A stretch of 38,503 nucleotides of DNA from Ruminococcus sp. Its GTDB lineage: Bacteria > Bacillota > Clostridia > Oscillospirales > Ruminococcaceae. Shown one piece after another: positions 7,268 through 13,604 of the stretch. The stretch's first letter is position 1. Every line of letters begins with the position of its first letter. Under the pieces are notes generated by a model. It had not been told where the DNA came from and did not search any database. It was given only the letters and a program-made list of their open reading frames with translations. A program made the position numbers and the translations under genes. The DNA lies in NCBI RefSeq assembly GCF_019417665.1, contig NZ_DXUU01000026.1:1-38503 (forward strand). Reading direction: 5' to 3'.

Positions 7268-7960
7268 TCACCACCCGATCTCATAAGCGGTTTTCTGCGT
7301 CTCATTGTGATAGATCTCAGCAATGTTTCCGCTGTTCATTTTGATAATGGTTTTTGCTGTTTCGGCAATGTTCTGATTGTGGGTGACCATGACAATGGTA
7401 AAACCCAGAGATGCATGGAGCTTCAGGATATAGTCCAGAACTTGTCTGCCGGTATTCTCGTCCAGCGCACCTGTCGGCTCGTCCAGGAAGAGTACCTTGG
7501 GCTTTTTCGCCAGTGCTCTGGCAATGGAGACACGCTGCTGTTCGCCGCCAGAAAGCGCGCTGGGATATTTTTTTCGCTGGGCAGAAAGTCCCACTGCGTC
7601 TATGATCTCGTGGTAATCTGAATTATGGGCAAGATCGGCACCCATGCGGATATTTTGCTCGACAGTCATATTTGGCAGCAGATAATACTGCTGAAAAATA
7701 AATCCCACATTTTCCCGGCGGAACGCCGTCAAGGCATCTTCGCTGTATGTTGTGATATCTTTTCCATCATAGATAACGCTGCCGCTGTCGGGGTGTTCCA
7801 GTCCAGATATAATGTTTAGTAGGGTGGATTTTCCCGAACCGGAAGCCCCCAGAATGACAACGAGATCGCCGTCAGCAATTGTGATGCTGATGCCTTTTAA
7901 TACCTGGGTGCTGTTTTCACGGCTGCCGTAGGATTTCACAATGTTTTGCACCTCAATCAT
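7268..7960 (-). CDS. ABC transporter ATP-binding protein, LolD/MacB type
   Basis: 230 residues, a complete nucleotide-binding domain. Walker A is GASGSGKST (38-46), the Q-loop Gln90 lies in FIFQQYYLLPNM, the signature is LSGGEQQR (136-143), Walker B is VLFLDEPTGALD (156-167) and the switch His is 194 (MVTHN). It should power the FtsX-type permease encoded four bases downstream. Its start overlaps the end of the TetR gene by eight bases, so regulator, ATPase and permease are one operon. Confidence 0.95.
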   Translation of the reverse strand: MIEVQNIVKSYGSRENSTQVLKGISITIADGDLVVILGASGSGKSTLLNIISGLEHPDSGSVIYDGKDITTYSEDALTAFRRENVGFIFQQYYLLPNMTVEQNIRMGADLAHNSDYHEIIDAVGLSAQRKKYPSALSGGEQQRVSIARALAKKPKVLFLDEPTGALDENTGRQVLDYILKLHASLGFTIVMVTHNQNIAETAKTIIKMNSGNIAEIYHNETQKTAYEIGW

Positions 7961-8540
7961 GTTTTGTTTCTCCTTTGAATTCCTTGATAATTGCCGATCC
8001 CATTTCTGTCAGCATACGCCCGATCTCTGTCGGAGTAAAACTGCACATGTTGGTAGCGCACAGAACGGCAATGCCATGGGAATAGATCCACAAATGGCGA
8101 TAAAGCCGTTCAGCATGTTCTCCGTCAAAACCATAGCAGTTTTTGACAGAGGAAAGGATCTGGGGGTAGTTCTCGTCGATCATCGGCAGAATATGCGTCA
8201 CGCCGGGCTTTTCTGGCCTTTCGGACATAAAGAGCAGCTGGAACAGCTTCGGTTCCTCTATGGCAAACCGGATATACTGCACACCTACCCCTTGAAAAGC
8301 AGGGAACTCTTTCTGGTGCAGTCCGTCATGGATATATTCGCTGTAAAGCTTTTTTGCAGCGGCAAGTACTTCTTTCTGGACTTCATCCATGCTTTCGAAT
8401 ACGCTGAAAATGGGTCTTGCCGAAGAACCAAGCTTTGCACCCAGTGCTCTGGCAGTGACGGCTTCAGTTCCCTCTGTGCGTGTCATATCGAAAGCAGCTT
8501 TTATGATCTCTTCTCTTGTGAATTTCGCTTTTGGCGGCAT
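7953..8540 (-). CDS. TetR/AcrR-family repressor of the ABC operon
   Basis: 195 residues. The N-terminal HTH is FTREEIIKAAFDMTRTEG followed by AVTARALGAKLGSS; the helical C-terminal half (LFQLLFMSERPEK, RLYRHLWIYSHGIAVL) resembles the WHG-type ligand domain. ATG 8540 has AGGAGGA seven bases upstream. It is first in the operon and directly downstream of a strong promoter with tandem repeats, the arrangement of an autoregulated transporter repressor. The ligand is not predictable from sequence. Confidence 0.93.
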   Translation of the reverse strand: MPPKAKFTREEIIKAAFDMTRTEGTEAVTARALGAKLGSSARPIFSVFESMDEVQKEVLAAAKKLYSEYIHDGLHQKEFPAFQGVGVQYIRFAIEEPKLFQLLFMSERPEKPGVTHILPMIDENYPQILSSVKNCYGFDGEHAERLYRHLWIYSHGIAVLCATNMCSFTPTEIGRMLTEMGSAIIKEFKGETKHD

Positions 8541-8558
8541 GAGCCTTCCTCCTAATAT

Positions 8559-8615
8559 AAAACGCATGTTTTAAAACGCATGTTTTATATTAGCATATTT
8601 CTACGGGAATGTCAA
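8559..8615 (-). promoter_or_regulatory. Promoter and tandem operator of the tetR-ABC operon
   Basis: On the reverse strand TTGACA (8615-8610), 17 bases, TAATAT (8592-8587). Immediately downstream, covering the start site, are two abutting 14-base direct repeats, AAAACGCATGTTTT on the forward strand at 8559-8572 and 8573-8586. Each has AAAA/TTTT arms around CGCATG and overlaps polymerase. They are most simply read as two TetR dimer sites. Confidence 0.82.
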
Positions 8616-8676
8616 TGGGGATTGTGTATAAAATAATCGTGAATTGAATTTTCATGAGAATTTATATAATTGACCG

Positions 8677-8921
8677 TTGAAAATGTCCCACCGGGACGTT
8701 TTCAAAATTTCGCTTATTGAAAAGTTCTTACAAGGTGGGGCAGTCTTGTTCGCCCCGCCTCGAAAAAGCTGTCGCTTTTTCTCACCACCCTCTCCGCGGC
8801 GCAAAAGGATGCGCCGGGGTGTTTCGCCGTCTGCGGACGGCAACCAGGGACGCTGTCCCTGGACTCTGCCAGCATTTTTGAAAAATTGCTGGATCAAAAA
8901 ACTTCATTGCCGCCTGCGGCG
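8677..8921. repeat. Block of eight consecutive hairpins, non-coding
   Basis: Perfect or near-perfect stems follow one another: 8677-8705 (TTGAAAAtGTCCC arms), 8733-8760 (AGGtGGGGC), 8762-8781 (GAAAAAGC), 8797-8816 (CGGCGCA), 8826-8841 (GCCGTC), 8844-8862 (CCAGGGAC), 8869-8892 (CCAGCA) and 8909-8920 (GCCGC). Short open frames on both strands lack ribosome sites and are by-products of the GC-rich stems. It lies between the tetR promoter and the 3' end of the 164-residue membrane protein gene. I recall similar CCAGGGAC-type hairpins between genes in other gut clostridia, so it is probably an interspersed repeat family. Confidence 0.75.
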
Positions 8922-8924
8922 TGT

Positions 8925-9419
8925 TTATGGTGAAACGAACATGCCGAATGATGGGGGATAGAATGTGAATACGCCGAAGCATATGGCGATCAGGGCGAAC
9001 AGAAGTCCGCCCAGACGGCTGTCACCATGATCTTTCGGGGCACGATACCAGGTAAACCATGCAGTTACGGCAGCTCCGGCAACAAAGGTCAGAATATCTG
9101 CGGCAAGCCAGTTTCTGCCCAGAATACCAGTGTAGGTATAAAATAGAGTTACAATCGTCAGCATTCCCAGAAGCACAGCCTCCACTCGTGCCAGTACGTA
9201 GCCTTTCCAGCGGTGTCCGATCCAGAAGTATTCCCATATAGTATAGACGAGTACTGGGAAAAACAGCAGTTTCAAATGTTCCCAGGTACTTTCGCTGACG
9301 GCGGAATACAGCCCTACCACACGATTTTCTCCTGTCCAGGCGTATAAAAAATGGAGCAGCGTCCCGGTGACGATGCTCCAAAAAAATCCGATCCAGATAC
9401 TCCGGCGGAATTCGTTCAT
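8925..9419 (-). CDS. Membrane protein, DUF6512-like
   Basis: 164 residues with about five hydrophobic helices. The N-terminus MNEFRRSIWIGFFWSIVTG is a membrane anchor, followed by SESTWEHLKLLFFPVLVYTIWEY, which resembles the conserved EHxK segment of small DUF6512-type proteins. ATG 9419 has GAGGTG upstream. No catalytic motif is seen and no function is known. Its stop codon lies at the edge of the hairpin block, which may act as its terminator. Confidence 0.8.
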   Translation of the reverse strand: MNEFRRSIWIGFFWSIVTGTLLHFLYAWTGENRVVGLYSAVSESTWEHLKLLFFPVLVYTIWEYFWIGHRWKGYVLARVEAVLLGMLTIVTLFYTYTGILGRNWLAADILTFVAGAAVTAWFTWYRAPKDHGDSRLGGLLFALIAICFGVFTFYPPSFGMFVSP

Positions 9420-9472
9420 AGGATATCACCTCTGCATTATTTTATGCAGAATGGTGTAAAAAATTGCAGGGT

Positions 9473-10087
9473 TTATTCTGTTTCTATTGCTGGCAGGTGG
9501 AATTTTTGCATTGCAGCGCCTGCGATTAACGCAGCAGAGTTTTCCACGCCAAGCAGATTGCTGTTAAGGAACAGATCCCGGTAGCGAGTGTTGTTCACTT
9601 CGCATCCAGTGTGGGAACGGTAATATTCCGCCCGTGCCTTGTCCACTTCTTCAATGATGCGCTGGGGTTCGGCGGTGGTGCAGCCCAAAGACTGGATGCT
9701 GTTGCGGATGCGTGCCTGATACGGCGCAAAAATATAGCATCGGATGACATTTTCCCGTTCACGGAGCAGGAAGTCTGCACAGCGGCCAATGATGACGCAG
9801 CTTTCCTGTTCAGCGTGTTCCAGTACAAGCTGGCTTTGCAGCTCGTACATGCGGTCTTGTTTCAGGCTGCTGCCGATGCCTAAGGGATATGCCATTTTAT
9901 AATAGCCTGTGATGCCGTTTTCGCTGAAACGCACCAGAGAACTCATGGTTTCATCCAGGGCCTCTGCTTCTTTTTCCAGAACGCTGCGATCATAGAGCGG
10001 TATGCCTAGTTTCTTCGCTACGGCAACGCCGATGTCTCTGCCGCGGCTGCCGAACTGACGTGTAATGGTAATAACGTAATTTTGCAT
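9473..10087 (-). CDS. Cytidylate kinase-like family protein
   Basis: 204 residues. ATG 10087 follows AAAGGGG by eight bases; an earlier in-frame start would add a polar tail without a ribosome site. The front ITITRQFGSRGRDIG replaces a classical P-loop with the QFGSRGRDIG phosphate-binding loop typical of the cytidylate-kinase-2 family (PF13189). LGIPLYDRSVL, SCVIIGRCADFLL and RYRDLFLNSNLLG are further family segments. These proteins are widespread in clostridia and their substrate is not established, so nucleotide kinase activity is a family inference. It stands alone behind its own promoter. Confidence 0.85.
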   Translation of the reverse strand: MQNYVITITRQFGSRGRDIGVAVAKKLGIPLYDRSVLEKEAEALDETMSSLVRFSENGITGYYKMAYPLGIGSSLKQDRMYELQSQLVLEHAEQESCVIIGRCADFLLRERENVIRCYIFAPYQARIRNSIQSLGCTTAEPQRIIEEVDKARAEYYRSHTGCEVNNTRYRDLFLNSNLLGVENSAALIAGAAMQKFHLPAIETE

Positions 10088-10142
10088 GAAAAAAGCCCCT
10101 TTCTCTTTGCTTTTCTCCGGCTGTCTCTCTGCCGGTATGTTC

Positions 10143-10171
10143 ATCATACCACAATTTCTTCTGCTTGTCTA
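10143..10171 (-). promoter_or_regulatory. Probable promoter of the cytidylate kinase-like gene
   Basis: On the reverse strand TAGACA (10171-10166), 17 bases, TATGAT (10148-10143), about 55 bases before the start codon. Confidence 0.65.
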
Positions 10172-10286
10172 TATGGAATTTTTGACGATTGCTTTGCGAT
10201 TTTTCCACAAAACTTGGGCACTCTGCGGAGAGTAATAAATTGCGTAAACTGAATTTTACAATTCGATTACAAACCGGCGAAATCCA

Positions 10287-10315
10287 TTGCGTTTTCTTTC
10301 CATATCGTGTATAAT
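10287..10315 (+). promoter_or_regulatory. Promoter of the 47-residue membrane peptide
   Basis: TTGCGT (10287-10292), 17 bases, TATAAT (10310-10315). The 5' leader would be about 40 bases. Confidence 0.7.
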
Positions 10316-10362
10316 AAATATAGGAAAAAAGACTCGGAGGAACGAGTGAAAGGAGCGCCCAC

Positions 10363-10506
10363 ATGAAAAAGATTCTTTTGCTGACCATTCAGACGGCTGC
10401 GATATGGGTTGCTTTGGCGATGTTGGTACATGCATGGAATGGTGTGCATGTGAATCACTGGGAACTGCATACTTTTCATGTGAATTCCTTGTTTTCCGGG
10501 ATGTGA
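10363..10506 (+). CDS. Small single-pass membrane protein, 47 residues
   Basis: Begins MKKILLLTIQTAAIWVALAM, a basic start followed by one hydrophobic helix (4-24), then a short His/Trp-rich tail (HAWNGVHVNHWELHTFHVN) ending in a stop at 10504-10506. ATG 10363 has AGGAG seven bases upstream and a good promoter at 10287, which is why I call it real despite its length. There are seven charged or His residues in the tail, four of them His, so metal binding is conceivable but unproven. No family is recognised. Confidence 0.65.
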   Translation: MKKILLLTIQTAAIWVALAMLVHAWNGVHVNHWELHTFHVNSLFSGM

Positions 10507-10542
10507 AAATGAGGCAGATTTGCCGAAAATATCAGAATTCAG

Positions 10543-10625
10543 GGGCGGATGCGATTCGCCCTTTCTTTTATGCTGTTTTTTGCTGAAAAGTTCTGATATT
10601 GTAGGGGTGAACTACATTTGTCTGT
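10543..10625. repeat. Intergenic stretch with two copies of the GGGCGAA element
   Basis: GGGCGGAT-GCG-ATTCGCCC at 10543-10561 is an inverted repeat with one mismatch, and GTAGGGGTGAACTACA at 10602-10617 is a degenerate half. They lie between the 47-residue peptide and the cyclophilin promoter. A T-run after the first copy could let it act as a terminator for the peptide gene. Confidence 0.5.
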
Positions 10626-10702
10626 TGGTTCATCTCCGGAAATTTTAGTCGCTCACAGTTTGTTTGAAACAATGCCTTCTGTTTTCGCACCAGCATTTCC
10701 TC

Positions 10703-10731
10703 TTGCTTTTTTGTGTGAAATGTGATAAAAT
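10703..10731 (+). promoter_or_regulatory. Promoter of the cyclophilin gene
   Basis: TTGCTT (10703-10708), 17 bases, TAAAAT (10726-10731), about 50 bases before the start codon. Confidence 0.65.
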
Positions 10732-10783
10732 ATTATTATCCGGTGATCGCTTCCGGAAATTCAGAATGACACGGAGAACAATT

Positions 10784-11254
10784 ATGGTTGTTATTGAAAT
10801 GGAAAACGGAAAAAAGATCGAAATCGAGTTGTATCCTGAAATTGCACCGATTTCTTGTGAAAATTTTGAAAAGCTGGTTCGCCAGGGCTTCTATGATGGT
10901 CTGATCTTCCACCGGGTGATCCCAGGCTTTATGATCCAGGGCGGCTGTCCTGAGGGTACCGGCATGGGCGGTCCGGGTTGGAATATCAAAGGTGAATTTG
11001 CCGCGAACGGCGTAAAAAATGACCTGAAACATACCCGTGGTGTGCTCTCTATGGCTCGTGCCATGAATCCCAACTCTGCTGGCTCTCAGTTCTTTATTAT
11101 GCATGAAGATGCGCCCCATCTGGATGGACAGTATGCTGCATTCGGCAAGGTTGTTTCCGGTATGGAAGTGGTTGACGAGATCGCTTCTGTGAAAACAGAT
11201 TATAATGACAAGCCTCTGGAACCCCAGGTAATGAAGAAAGTTACCATTCAGTAA
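10784..11254 (+). CDS. Peptidyl-prolyl cis-trans isomerase, cyclophilin type
   Basis: 156 residues, a single compact cyclophilin domain with no signal peptide, so cytoplasmic. It should isomerise X-Pro bonds. Active-site residues are Arg44 and Phe49 (FHRVIPGFMIQGG), Gln52, the GSQFFI strand (100-105) and the His of PHLDGQYAAFGKV. ATG 10784 has GGAG seven bases upstream; the frame is open further upstream but without homology. A stem-loop separates it from the Fur-family gene, so partial read-through is possible. Confidence 0.96.
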   Translation: MVVIEMENGKKIEIELYPEIAPISCENFEKLVRQGFYDGLIFHRVIPGFMIQGGCPEGTGMGGPGWNIKGEFAANGVKNDLKHTRGVLSMARAMNPNSAGSQFFIMHEDAPHLDGQYAAFGKVVSGMEVVDEIASVKTDYNDKPLEPQVMKKVTIQ

Positions 11255-11270
11255 ATGAAGACAAGGCTGT

Positions 11271-11310
11271 TTGCCGCAGTGCACTGTTCTACAGGTCACT
11301 GCGGCAATTT
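11271..11310 (+). terminator. Hairpin between cyclophilin and Fur-family gene
   Basis: TTGCCGCAGTG (11271-11281) pairs with CACTGCGGCAA (11297-11307). Only three T residues follow, so termination is probably leaky and the Fur-family gene may be partly co-transcribed. Confidence 0.65.
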
Positions 11311-11331
11311 GGCATGAGAGGAAGAAGTTGC

Positions 11332-11745
11332 ATGGGTTATAAGACAAAGCAGCGGGAATATATCCTGGAATTTCTGCGCAGCTGCGGCGGACGGCATATC
11401 ACCGTGGTGGAGATCGTCCGGCATTTGCAGGACAGCGGCACACCGGTGGGCACGGCTACGGTCTACCGGAATCTGGAACAGCTGGTGGAAGAGGGCATGG
11501 TGCGGAAATATGTGCTTGACGGAAAAAGCGGTGCATGTTATCAGTTCCTGGACACCCTGCCCGAAGCATGTCAGGAACATTTCCATTTGAAATGCACCCA
11601 GTGCGGCAGGCTTTTTCATGTGAGCTGTGACTATCTGAGTCAGCTGGAGGGGCATCTTCTGGAGCACCACGGCTTTGTGGTTGATCACACCAAGACCGTG
11701 CTTTATGGACTGTGTGCGGATTGCGCAAAGAAAAACAGTGCGTGA
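11332..11745 (+). CDS. Fur-family metalloregulator (Zur/PerR-like)
   Basis: 137 residues. The winged helix contains TATVYRNLEQLVEEGMVRK, the DNA-recognition segment of the family. The dimerisation half has HFHLKCTQCGRLFHVSC and LCADC: two CxxC pairs forming the structural zinc site, with His residues for the regulatory metal. ATG 11332 lies nine bases after AGGA; an ATG at 11314 lacks a ribosome site. Whether it senses zinc, iron or peroxide cannot be told from sequence. A rubrerythrin gene lies 4 kb away, which would suit a PerR role, but this is weak evidence. Confidence 0.92.
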   Translation: MGYKTKQREYILEFLRSCGGRHITVVEIVRHLQDSGTPVGTATVYRNLEQLVEEGMVRKYVLDGKSGACYQFLDTLPEACQEHFHLKCTQCGRLFHVSCDYLSQLEGHLLEHHGFVVDHTKTVLYGLCADCAKKNSA

Positions 11746-11764
11746 CAAGAGTTGTTGCAAAAAG

Positions 11765-11800
11765 AAACGGGACGATTCAGGATCGACCCGTTTTGTCTTT
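11765..11800. terminator. Terminator between the Fur-family gene and the 56-residue protein
   Basis: AAACGGG-A-CGAT pairs with ATCG-A-CCCGTTT across one A-A mismatch, followed by TTTGTCTTT. It sits between convergent genes. Confidence 0.75.
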
Positions 11801-11808
11801 GAAAATCG

Positions 11809-11979
11809 TTATCCCAGGGGAGATGTGGGCTGGTTCGGCTTGAACGGCCGCTCATAGATCCGGACCGGTGCATGGTCAGATACTGCTTGGTTCTGGGTCT
11901 CCGCAATGATACGACGGGGCGTATAGATCTTCATTTCTGCTTCGTAGTTCTGCTGGGCTTTTCTTTCTTCTTCGTTCAT
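11809..11979 (-). CDS. Small hypothetical protein, 56 residues
   Basis: Begins MNEEERKAQQNYEAEMKIYT and ends PFKPNQPTSPLG. ATG 11979 has GGAGAG five bases upstream. The N-terminal half is a charged helix, the C-terminal half is proline-rich and probably extended. It starts 12 bases after the stop of the 143-residue helical protein, so the two are translated from one message. No family or function is recognised. Confidence 0.72.
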   Translation of the reverse strand: MNEEERKAQQNYEAEMKIYTPRRIIAETQNQAVSDHAPVRIYERPFKPNQPTSPLG

Positions 11980-11991
11980 GGTATCTCTCCT

Positions 11992-12423
11992 TTACAAATA
12001 GGCTTTCAGGCGTTCCATGTACGCCTCTTCATGACGAACGATCTCTTTCCCTTGATGCTTCAGGCTGTCGGAGATCTCCGGGCTGCGGTGCAAGACTTCA
12101 GTCAGCTGTATGACGCCCATGTTGGTGCCTTTGAGCATCAGCTTTGCAATTTCACCGGAACTGATACCGCCTGCGCAGTGCATCCGAATGCTGAGATCGG
12201 AACAGAACTTTGCCATTGTACCTTGTTCCTGGGGCTGCATACAGTTTTCCTGCATCTGTCTGCGAATGGAATCTCTCTGCGTCTGATAATACCGAAGCTG
12301 TTTGCAAAGTTCTTCCCGCAGTTCGGAATGTGCTGCCTTGTCCAGGATCGAACATGTGGCATCCAATCCGACAGAAGCGTTTTTATAAAATGCATCCAAT
12401 ACGTGCTTTTCCTGTTGTTCCAT
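11992..12423 (-). CDS. Helical bundle protein, unknown function
   Basis: 143 residues, nearly all helix-forming. It starts MEQQEKHVLDAFYKNASVG and has amphipathic segments about 30 residues long, suggesting a ferritin-like or DUF2383-like four-helix bundle. There is no clear metal-binding ExxH pair, although RHEEAYMERL near the end is suggestive. Cys and Met residues recur in the middle. ATG 12423 lies about 11 bases after AAAGGAG, a long spacing; a GTG inside that site is possible. It is followed by the 56-residue protein. Function is unknown. Confidence 0.7.
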   Translation of the reverse strand: MEQQEKHVLDAFYKNASVGLDATCSILDKAAHSELREELCKQLRYYQTQRDSIRRQMQENCMQPQEQGTMAKFCSDLSIRMHCAGGISSGEIAKLMLKGTNMGVIQLTEVLHRSPEISDSLKHQGKEIVRHEEAYMERLKAYL

Positions 12424-12518
12424 AATAGAATCCACTCCTTTCTTTGTTTCTATTGTTTCCGCAGGCGTGCGGAATATGCGGACAGGATATTGTATCATTT
12501 CCCCGTAGGAGGTCAAAA

Positions 12519-13034
12519 ATGGAAATCAAAAATTTTGCAAAAGCCATAGGAACATACTTTTTTGCGGAGATCCTTTGTCTGTTTCTGGCACTGACACTGT
12601 CGGCAATCGGCGGTGGTCTGGCACGGCTCATCAGCTGTATTTGTACTATAGGTATACTGGTTTGCTTGTGTATCAATTTTGCTTTCAACCGTGCCAAAAC
12701 CGATCAGCATCAAAAAATTGATGGTACAGTCCTGCGGCGGTTTCTGCTGAGCGGTGCAGTGACATTGCCTTATGTCATCTGGGGGATCTGTCTGCTTCTG
12801 GCACGGGGCTGCATACTCCCCGAGACATTCTACCGCTGGTACAAGCTGCTGGCCGCACCGTTTTTGCAGCTGTGTAACCTGTTCAGTGCTGATGTAACAG
12901 CAGCAGCCCTTTCCTGGGGCGAAGCCGGAATTCTGGTACTGGCAGATCTGCTGCCCTTTGTGGTAGTGTGGCTGACCTATACTTTGACACGGCGTGGCTT
13001 TGCGCCGGAAGAATTGCTATATCGGAAAAAATAG
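12519..13034 (+). CDS. Membrane protein, unknown function
   Basis: 171 residues with about five hydrophobic helices (TYFFAEILCLFLALTLSAIG, LISCICTIGILVCLCI, LSGAVTLPYVIWGICLLLA, AALSWGEAGILVLADLLPFV and part of a fifth) and basic connecting loops such as FNRAKTDQHQK. ATG 12519 follows AGGAGG by six bases. It is divergent from the helical protein pair and 18 bases before the GIY-YIG gene, so probably co-transcribed with the latter. No family is recognised. Confidence 0.78.
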   Translation: MEIKNFAKAIGTYFFAEILCLFLALTLSAIGGGLARLISCICTIGILVCLCINFAFNRAKTDQHQKIDGTVLRRFLLSGAVTLPYVIWGICLLLARGCILPETFYRWYKLLAAPFLQLCNLFSADVTAAALSWGEAGILVLADLLPFVVVWLTYTLTRRGFAPEELLYRKK

Positions 13035-13052
13035 AACGAGGAAAGTGTTATT

Positions 13053-13409
13053 ATGTATTATATTTACATGCTGCGATGTCAGGATGATTCGCTTTATACC
13101 GGGATCACCCCCGATTTGAAACGGCGTATGCGGCAGCACTGTGGGAGACTTCCGGGTGGTGCAAAATATACACGTAGTCATCCGCCGGCTGCACTGGCTT
13201 GTTGCTGGAAGACTGACAGCCGTACAGCGGCAGCACGGTTTGAACTGGCATGTAAAGGGCTGACACGGCAGAAGAAACTGTTGCTGATTGCTGCACCGGA
13301 AAAGTGGCAGGAATTTTTGCCGCAGCTGACAGTGCACGATTATATTCCCGTTCCGGTGAAGCCGTTGGAGCAGTATCTGACAGAGGATATGGAGAGGGAG
13401 AAAATCTAA
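13053..13409 (+). CDS. GIY-YIG domain protein, UPF0213 (YhbQ/YazA-like)
   Basis: 118 residues. The GIY-YIG core is visible as YYIYMLRC (2-9) and SLYTGITPDLKRRMRQH (~13-29), followed by KYTRSHPPAAL. The metal-binding Glu is probably in RFELACKGLTRQKK. Family members are small, stand-alone nuclease-like proteins; a DNA-repair role is suspected but not proven. It ends with a terminator at 13439. Confidence 0.92.
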   Translation: MYYIYMLRCQDDSLYTGITPDLKRRMRQHCGRLPGGAKYTRSHPPAALACCWKTDSRTAAARFELACKGLTRQKKLLLIAAPEKWQEFLPQLTVHDYIPVPVKPLEQYLTEDMEREKI

Positions 13410-13438
13410 TTGATCCGACAATGATTTCAGTTGTGTCG

Positions 13439-13475
13439 CAAACAGCAGTTTTCTTGTGAAAATTGCTGTTTTTTC
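13439..13475 (+). terminator. Terminator after the GIY-YIG gene
   Basis: AACAGCAGTTTTC and GAAAATTGCTGTT form a 13-bp stem with one G-U pair and a TTGT loop, followed by TTTT. Confidence 0.9.
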
Positions 13476-13511
13476 TTGCTTTTGTCCATCATTTTTTTCA
13501 AGATTATCCTG

Positions 13512-13540
13512 TTTACAAGAATATTTTAATATGGTATAAT
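13512..13540 (+). promoter_or_regulatory. Promoter of the Wzz-like gene
   Basis: TTTACA (13512-13517), 17 bases, TATAAT (13535-13540). The leader is about 60 bases. Confidence 0.8.
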
Positions 13541-13604
13541 AAAATGGTTAGAATAGTTTCCCCATACGAAATAGAAAGGATATTTTACTGAGGTGTCAAA
13601 GAAT

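Noticed and set aside
8652..8982. Several frames of 66-94 codons on both strands
   Set aside because: They are made of hairpin arms, lack ribosome sites and have compositions typical of translated GC-rich repeats.
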